DNA from: Allobosea sp.
GTDB taxonomy: Bacteria; Pseudomonadota; Alphaproteobacteria; Rhizobiales; Beijerinckiaceae
Direction: 5' to 3'
Length of the DNA stretch: 64,000 bases
NCBI GenBank assembly: GCA_024231975.1
Contig: JAAEQB010000058.1
Coordinates: 62,001 to 126,000 of the forward strand
A program made the position numbers and the translations under genes. The first letter of the stretch is position 1. Each line of letters begins with the position of its first letter. This document shows, one piece after another, positions 1 through 7,581 of the stretch. The notes below the pieces were generated by a model, which worked only from the letters and a program-made list of their open reading frames with translations, made no database searches and was not told the origin of the DNA.

Positions 1-66
1 GTTCAGCGAGCGCAAGCCGCCGACATTGAAGGAGGACGAGGAGGAGGAATCGTCTTCATCGGCCAT
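1..66 (-). CDS. Tail tape measure protein, N-terminus only (GTA gp11 type)
   Basis: Only the first 22 codons lie in the window; the gene runs off the left edge. The visible start has acidic residues, a run of six serines, then FNVGGLRSLN. A GGAAAGG ribosome site precedes the ATG. The assignment is by position: in RcGTA-type clusters the tape measure gene follows the gp10/gp10.1 chaperone pair, and here the ATG overlaps the gp10.1 stop by 11 bases. The sequence itself is too short to prove the family. Confidence 0.6.
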   Translation of the reverse strand, partial: MADEDDSSSSSSFNVGGLRSLN

Positions 67-301
67 CGAGGCAGCCTTTCCAATCGTCGTCACGGGAAAC
101 CGAATCCGGATGCGCCTGCATCAGCACATCCAGCGTCATGCGCGACGGCGCTTCGGCTTGCGGCGGGCGGTAGGCTTCCACCGCGGCAAGAATCTCGCGC
201 GGGCTTGCCGCCCAGAAGGCATCCGGCGTCCAGCGCAGGCGCCCGAGACCGAATGCCATCACCTCGCGCCAGGGGAACGGAACCGCCGCCGGAGCCCTCA
301 A
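56..301 (-). CDS. GTA gp10.1-like tail assembly chaperone
   Basis: This 81-residue protein has the arrangement PFPWREVMAFGLGRLRW ... PDAFWAASPREI, matching the small chaperone (TAC/DUF2376 type) that in lambda-like and GTA tails accompanies the tape measure protein. There is no ATG before the conserved PFPW block. The start chosen is a TTG that overlaps the gp10 stop (TTGA), giving translational coupling. The first ATG lies after the conserved tryptophan and would cut the motif. Confidence 0.75.
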   Translation of the reverse strand: MRAPAAVPFPWREVMAFGLGRLRWTPDAFWAASPREILAAVEAYRPPQAEAPSRMTLDVLMQAHPDSVSRDDDWKGCLDGR

Positions 302-651
302 GCTACCGACGGCGACGGAGGGCGGGCCTGCGCGCCCTCCGTCGCCGGCGCGAAGGTCGCGTCCAGCAAGGCGATCGCCGCGGCGATGGCGCCGTTGAGC
401 CCACCGTCGAAGGGGAGTGCCGCGACCTCGTCCGTGGCTAGCGCGCCCCCGGCGCCGCGCAGGCCCGCCGACAGGATGCGCGTGATGTCGCGGGCCGAGA
501 GCCTGCCGGCGGCAAAGCGCTCGCCCAATGCCGGCAGGTTCTCGACCGAGAACGCGTCCTCCAGCTCGGCGAGCGCACCGAGGGTGAGCCGCATCGGCAG
601 CGCCCGCCCCTCGACCATCAAGGCGACCTCGCCCCTGTAACGATTGACCAT
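298..651 (-). CDS. GTA gp10-like tail tube assembly protein
   Basis: 117 residues. The segment after the N-terminus (MRLTLGALAELEDAF) is characteristic of the GTA gp10 family, which partners gp10.1 during tail assembly. It lies directly downstream of the tail tube gene with an 11-base spacer, and its stop overlaps the TTG start of gp10.1. The C-terminus is alanine-rich and low in complexity. Confidence 0.8.
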   Translation of the reverse strand: MVNRYRGEVALMVEGRALPMRLTLGALAELEDAFSVENLPALGERFAAGRLSARDITRILSAGLRGAGGALATDEVAALPFDGGLNGAIAAAIALLDATFAPATEGAQARPPSPSVA

Positions 652-662
652 GCGGCCTCCCC

Positions 663-1073
663 TCAGGCGAGCGTGAAGGAAAGCTGGCCGGCCGATTCCA
701 GCGACAGCTCGAAGGTGACCTCGGCGGCATGATCGCCGCGATATTCCAGCGTCGAGAGCTGGAAGGCTCCGGTGATCACGCCGAAATCGGGAACGATCAC
801 CTGCCAGTCTCGGATCGCGCCGTCGAAGAAGATCTGGCGCACCAGCGCGTCCGAGGCCTCGTCCTTGAAGATGCCGGCGCCGCTGATGCTGGCACGGCGC
901 ATGCCGGCTCCCGCCAGCAATTCGCGCCAGCGCCCGGCCGACTCGGCATGGGTGACGTCGACCGCCTCGGCATTGAAGGCGATCTGGCGGGCGCGCAGGC
1001 CGGCCACAGTGACGAAGCTGCCGCCGGCATCGGCGGCCTTGAGCAAGAGGTCCTTGCCTTTCTGGGCAGGCAT
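663..1073 (-). CDS. Major tail (tube) protein, GTA gp9 type
   Basis: 136 residues beginning MPAQKGKDLLLKAAD. The features are those of the TP901-1/GTA major tail protein family: 'DVTHAESAGRWRELLAGAG' early and 'ISGAGIFKDEASDALVRQ' in the middle, with a C-terminal beta-rich tail. Members polymerise into the tail tube. It lies between the DUF3168 tail terminator and gp10, as in other alphaproteobacterial GTAs. Length fits the family. Confidence 0.9.
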   Translation of the reverse strand: MPAQKGKDLLLKAADAGGSFVTVAGLRARQIAFNAEAVDVTHAESAGRWRELLAGAGMRRASISGAGIFKDEASDALVRQIFFDGAIRDWQVIVPDFGVITGAFQLSTLEYRGDHAAEVTFELSLESAGQLSFTLA

Positions 1074-1092
1074 GGGTGGTCCTTTCGTTTGG

Positions 1093-1503
1093 TCAGAGCA
1101 CCTCGGTGACGGCCCGGAAGGCCAGCGTCACATTCGGCAGATGGGTCTTGGGATCGCGGACAAGCTTCGAGGAGAGCCAGGTCAGATTGACCAGCCGGTG
1201 GCCCTCCGGCGCGAGCGCGGCGCCTTCCAGGCTGGCGACGATGCGGGCTCCCGCTTCGAGCGCCTTGCGCGAGGAGGCGCTCTCCCCGGCCCAGACGACG
1301 AGCGAGAGCTTCTGCTCGCAGCCGCGATCACTGCCGGTCGACCAGTCCTCGGCCGAAACCTCGCCATGGACGACATAGAGCCCGCTCGCGGCACGCGGCG
1401 GCTCGTCATGGATGCGACCGGCTCCGATCAGTGCGGTCAGCCCGGGATCGGAGGAGAGATGCGCATGGATGGCGCGCCGCAGCGGCAGGATGGCATCGCT
1501 CAT
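1093..1503 (-). CDS. DUF3168 tail terminator (GTA gp8 type)
   Basis: 136 residues, MSDAILPLRRAIHAHLSSDP at the start, then the DUF3168 pattern 'LVVWAGESASSRKALEAGAR' and a C-terminal strand region. DUF3168 proteins cap the growing tail tube and join it to the head. The ATG overlaps the stop of the head closure gene by 4 bases (ATGA). An upstream in-frame ATG exists, but it would bury the start inside the previous gene. Confidence 0.88.
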   Translation of the reverse strand: MSDAILPLRRAIHAHLSSDPGLTALIGAGRIHDEPPRAASGLYVVHGEVSAEDWSTGSDRGCEQKLSLVVWAGESASSRKALEAGARIVASLEGAALAPEGHRLVNLTWLSSKLVRDPKTHLPNVTLAFRAVTEVL

Positions 1504-1847
1504 CGGCTGACCTCCTCGACCAGGCAGATGAGGCGCCGGCGGCCACCATCGGGATCCCCGACCGCCTTGATGTCGAAGACCTTGTCGCCATCGCGCAGGC
1601 GCCGGCCGGCATCGACATCGGACCGCCAGCGCAGGGTGACGCGGTGGCTCGCCGCCTGCTCGGCCCGCTCGCCACGCCAGCGCTCGTTGCCCGAAAGCCA
1701 CTCGACCTGAGCCCAGACCGCAGCGACCGTCTCGAAGCTGGTGAGCTGCCCGCCGGCGCCGTCCGGTGTCTCCACGGGCGCCTCGAGCACCAGGCGGCGA
1801 CGCAGCGCGCCGACGGGCCGGCTCTTGCCGGTCTCTTTGATCATCAC
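1500..1847 (-). CDS. Head closure/head-tail stopper protein (GTA gp7 type)
   Basis: 115 residues. The order of elements is that of the SPP1 gp16/HK97 gp7 head closure family: 'LRRRLVLEAPVETPDGAGGQ', then a tryptophan-containing strand (VWAQVEWLSGNE), then 'VTLRWRSDVDAGRRL' and a C-terminal VEEVSR. Such proteins plug the connector before the tail attaches. It overlaps the genes on both sides by 4 bases, so the head-tail joining genes are translationally coupled. Confidence 0.88.
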   Translation of the reverse strand: MMIKETGKSRPVGALRRRLVLEAPVETPDGAGGQLTSFETVAAVWAQVEWLSGNERWRGERAEQAASHRVTLRWRSDVDAGRRLRDGDKVFDIKAVGDPDGGRRRLICLVEEVSR

Positions 1848-2413
1848 AGCCTTACCCGGCGAAACGGGGCGACGAGCGCGGCGATCTCGGCCGGCAGCCG
1901 GGCGGCATCGCGGCTGACGACGTCGCCTCGATGCTCGAACCAGCGGCAGGCCAGCCGGAGCACGGCCTGCCGCAACGGTGCCGGGACCGTGTCCCGCGTC
2001 GCACCGAAGCCGGCGACGAGGTCGATCTCGATCGCGGCACGCGCACGACCGGGCGACGAAACCGGGCCGACGATCGCGATCAGCGGCGGATCGGAGCCGG
2101 CGACCAGCGCCAGCGACGAAGAGGCAACGACCTCAGCCGGCCCGCCCGCAAGATGAGTACGCGCCGCCGTGAGGCTGCGCACCGGCGAGAGTGGCAGGCG
2201 GATCTCGCCACCTTGCGGCCAGGCATCGAGGACGATTCGCCAGCCCTGCTCGATCAGCAGGCGGCCGGAAGCGGCCTCGATCATCAGCCTGGCCGCCGTG
2301 ATCAGAGTACCGAGCAGTTCATCCTCGTCGGCGGTGAGGATGCGCAGGAAATCCTTGGCTTCCGACAACGAGACCGGCTCGATGGCCGGCGGCGTCAGGG
2401 CAATCGGCGTCAT
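1844..2413 (-). CDS. Head-tail adaptor (GTA gp6 type)
   Basis: 189 residues. The N-terminal 'EPVSLSEAKDFLRI' followed by 'DEDELLGTLITAARLMIEA' is the hallmark of the phage gp6-like adaptor family, an alpha-helical ring under the portal. The C-terminus contains the expected helix (APLRQAVLRLACRWFEHRG). Normally this gene follows the capsid gene directly. Here two opposite-strand protease genes separate them by about 1.8 kb. Confidence 0.88.
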   Translation of the reverse strand: MTPIALTPPAIEPVSLSEAKDFLRILTADEDELLGTLITAARLMIEAASGRLLIEQGWRIVLDAWPQGGEIRLPLSPVRSLTAARTHLAGGPAEVVASSSLALVAGSDPPLIAIVGPVSSPGRARAAIEIDLVAGFGATRDTVPAPLRQAVLRLACRWFEHRGDVVSRDAARLPAEIAALVAPFRRVRL

Positions 2414-2487
2414 GGCCTCTCCTCTTTCGGGTTTGAACCGCGCCGCCGATGCGCTATCGAGCCCGGCCCGACAGCGGAGACGGCTCG

Positions 2488-3261
2488 ATGCGTGTCAGAA
2501 CGGCGATTGCACTGATGGCCCTGACGGCGGCATTTGCCGCGCCCTGGCCGGCCTCGGCTGTGGTCGGTGGGCGCGAGGGCGGTCCTCTTGCCGGCGCGAC
2601 CGTGATGGTTCTCAATGCGCGCGGCGGCGTCTGCACCGGCATCGTGCTGTCGCGGCGCGCCATCCTCACTGCCGCCCATTGCGCCGATTCCCGCGTCGAC
2701 CTGCGTATTCATTGGCGCGAAGGCGGTGAGCCGGTGCTGGTCGAGCCGGCGGCGATCGCGCTGCACCCCGAGTTCAACGCCAAATCCGTCACGAACCGGC
2801 AGCGCTCGATCGACCTCGCATTGGTCAGGCTCAGCACACCGCTGCCGGCGCGGTTCTCGACCGCGACGCTGGTCGATGGCGGCCTGCCGCGCGCCGGATC
2901 GTCGGTCACGCTGTCAGGCTACGGCGTCGCCCGCGAGGGCGAGGCGAAGACGACCGGCACCTATCGGTCGGCCTCGCTCGCCACGGTCGAGCCTTACGGC
3001 CCCGGCAAGATCCTGCTCTGGGCCTCCGACCCGGCGACCGGCGGCAAGCGGCCGGGCGCCGGCGCCTGCCAGGGCGATTCCGGCGGGCCGATCGTCGCAG
3101 GCTCGGACGGCGTCGTCGCCGTCTCCAGCTGGTCGACCGGCCCGTCCGGCAAGCAATGCGGCCTGCTCAGCCAGGGCGTGCTGGTCGCTCCGCAGCGCGG
3201 CTGGATCGATCGGACGCTGTCGAGCTGGGGCGAGAGCGCCGACTGGACGACCGCCCCCTGA
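2488..3261 (+). CDS. Secreted trypsin-like serine protease (S1 family), copy 1
   Basis: 257 residues. A signal peptide (MRVRTAIALMALTAAFAA ... PASA) is followed at once by VVGG. The S1 catalytic triad is visible: His64 in TAAHC, Asp109 in DLAL and Ser198 in GDSGGP. Two standard disulphides are possible (GGVC with AHC; GAC with KQC). The start was chosen for its GGAG site 9 bases upstream and because the signal peptide begins there. It lies antisense between the GTA adaptor and capsid genes, next to a related protease. The substrate is not evident. Confidence 0.93.
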   Translation: MRVRTAIALMALTAAFAAPWPASAVVGGREGGPLAGATVMVLNARGGVCTGIVLSRRAILTAAHCADSRVDLRIHWREGGEPVLVEPAAIALHPEFNAKSVTNRQRSIDLALVRLSTPLPARFSTATLVDGGLPRAGSSVTLSGYGVAREGEAKTTGTYRSASLATVEPYGPGKILLWASDPATGGKRPGAGACQGDSGGPIVAGSDGVVAVSSWSTGPSGKQCGLLSQGVLVAPQRGWIDRTLSSWGESADWTTAP

Positions 3262-3319
3262 TCGGCCTGTGGCTACGAAGAGCACTGGACTGCGCTGCAG
3301 CAAACCCTAGACTGGCACC

Positions 3320-4195
3320 ATGGCAACGACGGCCTCGACCATGATAACTTCGAAACGCGCAGCGACCGTCGCGATCGCTTTATGCAGCGGCCTGCAGATG
3401 ACTGCGCCGGCACAAGCCGTGATCGGCGGCGTGCAATCGCGTGCTGTCGACGGTGTGCGGGCCTCGACCTTGCGGGTCGAGACCAGCCGCGGCGAGCTCT
3501 GCTCCGGTGCTGCAATCTCCTCCGAGCTCGTCCTCACGGCGGCGCATTGCCTGATGACCGGCGGTTCGGTACGCGTGATCAGCCTCGACAAGCGCTTCCG
3601 TAACCGCACGCACGCCGTCGCGGCCGTATTGCCGCATCCGACCTTCGTACCCGGCACGACGCCGCGCACCCAGCCGGGCGCGGACCTCGCGTTGCTGCGC
3701 CTCGCCGCGCCACTGCCGGCGGATATCCAGCCGCTGACGCTCGGCAGCGGCCTGTGGCAGGGCGAGACCGTAACCATGGCCGGCTTTGGCCTCGCCTCGG
3801 AGACGAACAAGAAGACCGCGCGCACGCTGCGCGAAGTCACCCTGGTCAACGCCGGCAACTACACCACCGCCAACACGGTCAAGGTCGCGGTCGACACCGA
3901 GAACCGTGGCGAGATCCTCGGCGCCGGCGCCTGCCGCGGCGATTCCGGCGGGCCGGTGCTGCGCGGCCCGCCCGGATCGCGCGATCTCGTCGGCATCGTC
4001 TCCTGGTCGAGCGGGCCGTTGAGCTCGCGCGTCAAGATGATCTGCGGCGGCTTCACGGCGATCACCCCGATCAACGATCATCGCGCCTGGATCGCCGAAG
4101 CGAGCGAGCGCCTGCTCAACTATGGCGACGAGCCGCGTCAGGCGAGCGAGGATGCACGCCCGAGCGCGAGCTACAGCTGGTGGTTCGGCCGCTGA
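3320..4195 (+). CDS. Secreted trypsin-like serine protease (S1 family), copy 2
   Basis: 291 residues, related to the gene just upstream (spacer 58 bases). A signal peptide ends APAQA, followed at once by VIGG. The triad is His76 (TAAHC), Asp122 (GADLALLRL) and Ser209 (GACRGDSGGP). Both copies share the SWSxGP stretch after the active serine. A later ATG at 3341 is a possible alternative start. The stop lies 18 bases from the convergent capsid gene stop, so the pair sits tightly within the GTA cluster. Confidence 0.92.
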   Translation: MATTASTMITSKRAATVAIALCSGLQMTAPAQAVIGGVQSRAVDGVRASTLRVETSRGELCSGAAISSELVLTAAHCLMTGGSVRVISLDKRFRNRTHAVAAVLPHPTFVPGTTPRTQPGADLALLRLAAPLPADIQPLTLGSGLWQGETVTMAGFGLASETNKKTARTLREVTLVNAGNYTTANTVKVAVDTENRGEILGAGACRGDSGGPVLRGPPGSRDLVGIVSWSSGPLSSRVKMICGGFTAITPINDHRAWIAEASERLLNYGDEPRQASEDARPSASYSWWFGR

Positions 4196-4213
4196 CGCGG
4201 CCGAAACGAGCGT

Positions 4214-5455
4214 TCAGGCCGAGAACTTCAGCCCCTTGATCGCGGCGAAGTCCTGGACGCCGCCGCCGACGCGCTTAGTCGTGTAGAACAACACGTGCGG
4301 CTTGGCGGAGTAGGGATCGCGCAGGATGCGCACGCCCGCCCGGTCGACGACGAGATAGCCGCGCCGGAAGTCGCCGAAGGCGATCGAGACCGAGTCGGTC
4401 GCGATGTTCGGCATGTCCTCGGCCTCGACCACCGGGAAGCCGAGCAAGGTCGCCTGCGCGCCCGCCGCGGCCGGCGGCTGCCAGAGATACTGGCCGGTCG
4501 AGTCCTTGAACTTCCTCACCGCGGCCTGCGTCTTGCGGTTCATCACGAAGCTGGCGTTCTGGCGATAGCCGGCCTTCAGCGCATAGACGAGGTCGACCAG
4601 GATATCTGACGGGTTCGAGCCGGCGAAGGCGCCGGCGACGCCGGTCTTCAGCGTACCGATATTGCCCCAGCTCCAGCTCGCGTCGGCCACGGTCGGATAG
4701 GCCAGGAAGCCCTTGGGCTTGTCGACGCCATCGCCGGTGACGAAGGCCGCGCCCTCCTGCTCGGCGAAGGCGCTCTCGACCTCTTCTGCGATCCACTGGT
4801 CGATGTCGACGATGGCATCGTCGAGCAGGGTCTGCGTCGCCGCCGGCATGGCGTAGAGCTCCATCGCCGGGAAGGAGAGTTCGGCCAGGGTCGGCGTGCC
4901 GGTCTGCGGACGCGCCGCCGTCTCCGCCACCCAGCCGGAGGCTGGGCCGGTGGTCGAGAACGCCTTCTTGTAGGTGCCGGAGGAGATGGTGCGCACCGTC
5001 GCGATCGAGCGGACCGGCGACACCGTCGCCAGGCGGCGCAGAATTTCGCCCTCGACGGTCGAGGGCGCAAGGTATCCGCCGTCCGGGCCGGAGCCGGCCG
5101 ACAGAGCCTTGGCTTCGAGTCGTTTCAAGCCAGTGGCCTCGCCATGGCGGACATAGGAGGCGAAGGCGGCCTTGTGCTCAGCCACGGCCGGGTCGCGCTC
5201 GTCGCTCGCTCCCAGCGCCGGGCGGCTGCGGTCGAGGCTCAGCCGGTCGAGCCGGCGGCGGGTCTCGTCGAGCGCATCGTCGAGGCGGGCGAGCTTCTCG
5301 CCGGTCAGCACGTCGCCGCCCATGCGGGTCTCGAGCTCGGCAAGGCGCTCGTCATTGGTGGCGCGGTAGGCCTCCAACGTGTAGCGCAGATCGTCGTAGA
5401 TGGCGGCGGCCTCGCCGGTCGCCTTGGTCTCGGGAGCCTGGTTCAGCGCAGTCAT
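4214..5455 (-). CDS. Major capsid protein, HK97 fold (GTA gp5 type)
   Basis: 413 residues. The N-terminal about 110 residues are charged and helical (EAYRATNDERLAELETRMGG), the delta/scaffold region that HK97-type proteases remove. The mature part begins around 'ALSAGSGPDGGYLAPSTVEG' and carries the usual HK97 elements: VSPVRSIA, ELYAMPAATQTLLDDA, and a C-terminal 'FGDFRRGYLVVDRAGVRI'. It is encoded just downstream of the prohead protease. It is the best-conserved gene of the GTA cluster. Confidence 0.95.
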   Translation of the reverse strand: MTALNQAPETKATGEAAAIYDDLRYTLEAYRATNDERLAELETRMGGDVLTGEKLARLDDALDETRRRLDRLSLDRSRPALGASDERDPAVAEHKAAFASYVRHGEATGLKRLEAKALSAGSGPDGGYLAPSTVEGEILRRLATVSPVRSIATVRTISSGTYKKAFSTTGPASGWVAETAARPQTGTPTLAELSFPAMELYAMPAATQTLLDDAIVDIDQWIAEEVESAFAEQEGAAFVTGDGVDKPKGFLAYPTVADASWSWGNIGTLKTGVAGAFAGSNPSDILVDLVYALKAGYRQNASFVMNRKTQAAVRKFKDSTGQYLWQPPAAAGAQATLLGFPVVEAEDMPNIATDSVSIAFGDFRRGYLVVDRAGVRILRDPYSAKPHVLFYTTKRVGGGVQDFAAIKGLKFSA

Positions 5456-5491
5456 GGAATCTCCTGTGGTTTAGGCGGCTTCGGTTGAATT

Positions 5492-6016
5492 TTAGGCAAA
5501 GGCGGCGTGGCAGGGCGGACGCAGTGCCTTGACGGCGCTGACCCTTGCCTGCGGCAGCATTGGGAAGGTGACGAGCGAGATCTCCCAGAGGTCGACCTTC
5601 TCCAGCCGGCGCAGTCCGGTCCTTGGTTCGCTGCGGGCACGCTGCGAGCGGAAGCCGATCGAGAGCCCGTCGACGGCGCCGTCGCGCATCAGCGCATGCA
5701 GCTCGCGGGCCCGCGCCACGGCGAGCGAGAGCCGGCCGCGAACGTAGAGACCGCGCGAATCCTCGCGCAGTTCGAGCCAGCGGCCGATCGGCTGCGTCGG
5801 ATCATGCTGCCAGAGCATCCGGATGCCGGCGGCGCCGCGGCGAGTAAGACTCTCGCGGAAGGCGCCGGGCTCGACCACGTCCTTGCCGAGATCGGCGATG
5901 CGGAACAGGCTGGCATAGCCCTCGAAGGCGCCATCGGGCTCGATCCGGGCCAGCGGCTGCGCCAGGAACTTGGCCTCGCGAGCCAATGCGGGATAGCGGG
6001 GCATCGCGGTTCTCAT
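5492..6016 (-). CDS. Prohead protease, HK97 type (GTA gp4)
   Basis: 174 residues. It contains FEGYASLF near the N-terminus, a histidine in MLWQHDP, and the GLSIGFRS block that carries the active serine of the HK97 maturation protease family. The role is cleavage of the capsid delta region. The ATG at 6016 overlaps the stop of the small upstream gene (ATGA); a second ATG four codons later is also possible. Confidence 0.9.
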   Translation of the reverse strand: MRTAMPRYPALAREAKFLAQPLARIEPDGAFEGYASLFRIADLGKDVVEPGAFRESLTRRGAAGIRMLWQHDPTQPIGRWLELREDSRGLYVRGRLSLAVARARELHALMRDGAVDGLSIGFRSQRARSEPRTGLRRLEKVDLWEISLVTFPMLPQARVSAVKALRPPCHAAFA

Positions 6017-6183
6017 CGCGTCCCTCCCCGCCCGCCGCGGCCATTGGCGTCGAGCTGCCCGAGCGTCTCGAAGAAGCGGCCGAAGACCTCGCGCGGCGGG
6101 CGGCCGGGACGTGGCGCGGCGACGCCCGATCTGACTGCAGCCGGAGCCGGCCTGGGCGGCGATTTGCCACCGGTCTTGCTCAT
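6013..6183 (-). CDS. Small unknown protein in the GTA head cluster
   Basis: 56 residues, starting MSKTGGKSPPRPAPAAV and ending FFETLGQLDANGRGGRGGTR. The N-terminus is rich in Pro, Ala and Arg, a short helix (REVFGRFFETLGQLDA) follows, and the end is Gly/Arg-rich. It is joined by ATGA overlaps to both the gene before (stop 6180-6182) and the protease after (start 6016), which strongly supports a real gene despite its size. RcGTA has a small gene (g3.5) in this interval. No family was recognised. Confidence 0.7.
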   Translation of the reverse strand: MSKTGGKSPPRPAPAAVRSGVAAPRPGRPPREVFGRFFETLGQLDANGRGGRGGTR

Positions 6184-6380
6184 GAATCCCCTCCCTCATA
6201 GCGAGCGTTGAAGCGGGCGAATTCGCGCACGAACTCGTCAAAGCGCCGGTTGGCGGCGATCAGCTCGCGCAGGGCAAACAGCGCGAGCCCCGAGGCGCAG
6301 AAGGCCCAGAGCAGCAGCGCGAGATGACCGAGATCGCCGCGCGCGACGATCCCTGCCGCGGCTTCGTCGAAGGGGCTCAT
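6180..6380 (-). CDS. Small single-span membrane protein of the GTA cluster (g3.5 position)
   Basis: 66 residues. One hydrophobic segment (LALLLWAFCASGLALFAL, about residues 20-37) is followed by a charged amphipathic helix (ANRRFDEFVREFARFNARY). The ATG overlaps the portal stop by 4 bases and the stop overlaps the next ATG. GTA clusters often carry a small membrane protein between portal and protease. Its role is not known. Confidence 0.75.
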   Translation of the reverse strand: MSPFDEAAAGIVARGDLGHLALLLWAFCASGLALFALRELIAANRRFDEFVREFARFNARYEGGDS

Positions 6381-7549
6381 GACGACACCTCCCGGCGGCC
6401 ATAGCCGACCGCCTCACGTTTCTCGTCTTCGCTGAGGAAGCCGGCGGCGGAGACCCGCCGCCAAAGCGATTCACGCTCGTCCGCCAGCGCCTCGACCGCA
6501 TCGAGATCGGGCTCGAGGGTGAGCGCATCGCCGAAGGCCGGGCCGAGCCATTGCGCCAGCGACTGCGCCGTGCGCCGGACCAGCGGGATCAGCGTCTGGC
6601 GCCAGAAGGCCCGATTGGCCTCGGCGAAATTGGCATGGGTGTTGTCGCCGGGCAGGCCGAGCAGCAAAGGCGGCACACCGAAGGCGAGCGCGATCTCGCG
6701 CGCCGCGACGCCCTTGGCGGCGACGAAATCGAGCTCCGCCGGCGACAGCGAGAGCGGCTTCCAGTCGAGCCCGCCTTCGAGCAGGAGCGGACGCCCGGCA
6801 TTGCGCGCGCCCTGGAAACCGTCCTCCAGCTCCTGCTTCAGCCGCTCGAACTGGGCTTCGGTCAGCGTACCGCCTTCCGGCCCGTCATAGACCAGCGCGC
6901 CTGAAGGTCGCGCCGCGTTGTCGAGCAGCGCCTTGTGCCAGGCGCCGGCGGCATTGTGGACGTCGAGCGAGCAGGCCGCCGCCTCGACCGGCGAGAGCCC
7001 GTAATGATCGTCGACGGGATGGAACAGCGACAGATGCAGGATCGGCGGCAGCGCCCCCTCGTCCTGGCGGAAGCGGATGGTCTGGGCGCCGACCGTATAG
7101 TCATAGGCTTCAGGCCAACCGTCATGGCCGGGCACGACCCGCATCCGGTCGGGCCGGAGCGCATAGAGCTCACGCGGCTCGCGGCCGATGCTGGCGGCCT
7201 CGACATAGGCATTTCCGGCGACGAGCAGATGGCCATAGAGCATTTCGCGGAAGGCGATGCCGCCCTGGCGCGGATTGGGCCGCTCGATCAGCGCCAACGC
7301 CGGATGCTCCGGCATCTCGCGCCCGCCAACCTTGGCGATCAGCTGGGTCTGCGCCGCCGCCTCGGCGATCAGCCGGACGCAGCGATGCACCACCGGATTG
7401 CGCTGATAGCCCTCCCTTGCAAGGGCGCCGTAGTCACGCGGCGTCCAGACCGGGCGACCAGCCTCGTGCAGGGCGATCAGCGGCCCGACGCGCGAGCGCT
7501 TCTGTTCCGGCGCGGCAGGGCCGCGCAGGCTGCGAAGGAAATTGAGCAT
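6377..7549 (-). CDS. Portal protein, HK97 type (GTA gp3)
   Basis: 390 residues, starting MLNFLRSLRGPAAPEQKRS. Portal-family elements are in order: 'EGYQRNPVVHRCVRLIAEA', 'RPNPRQGGIAFREMLYGHLL', 'GNAYVEA', 'VEAAACSLDVHNAAGAWHKA' and the C-terminal 'FGVPPLLLGLPGDNTHANF'. Twelve copies form the DNA entry ring to which terminase docks. The in-frame ATG at 7549 is chosen because everything further upstream lies inside the terminase gene and lacks family likeness. Confidence 0.93.
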   Translation of the reverse strand: MLNFLRSLRGPAAPEQKRSRVGPLIALHEAGRPVWTPRDYGALAREGYQRNPVVHRCVRLIAEAAAQTQLIAKVGGREMPEHPALALIERPNPRQGGIAFREMLYGHLLVAGNAYVEAASIGREPRELYALRPDRMRVVPGHDGWPEAYDYTVGAQTIRFRQDEGALPPILHLSLFHPVDDHYGLSPVEAAACSLDVHNAAGAWHKALLDNAARPSGALVYDGPEGGTLTEAQFERLKQELEDGFQGARNAGRPLLLEGGLDWKPLSLSPAELDFVAAKGVAAREIALAFGVPPLLLGLPGDNTHANFAEANRAFWRQTLIPLVRRTAQSLAQWLGPAFGDALTLEPDLDAVEALADERESLWRRVSAAGFLSEDEKREAVGYGRREVSS

Positions 7550-7581
7550 GGGTTTCTCGCTGTTGTTGCGACCGTGGAGCG

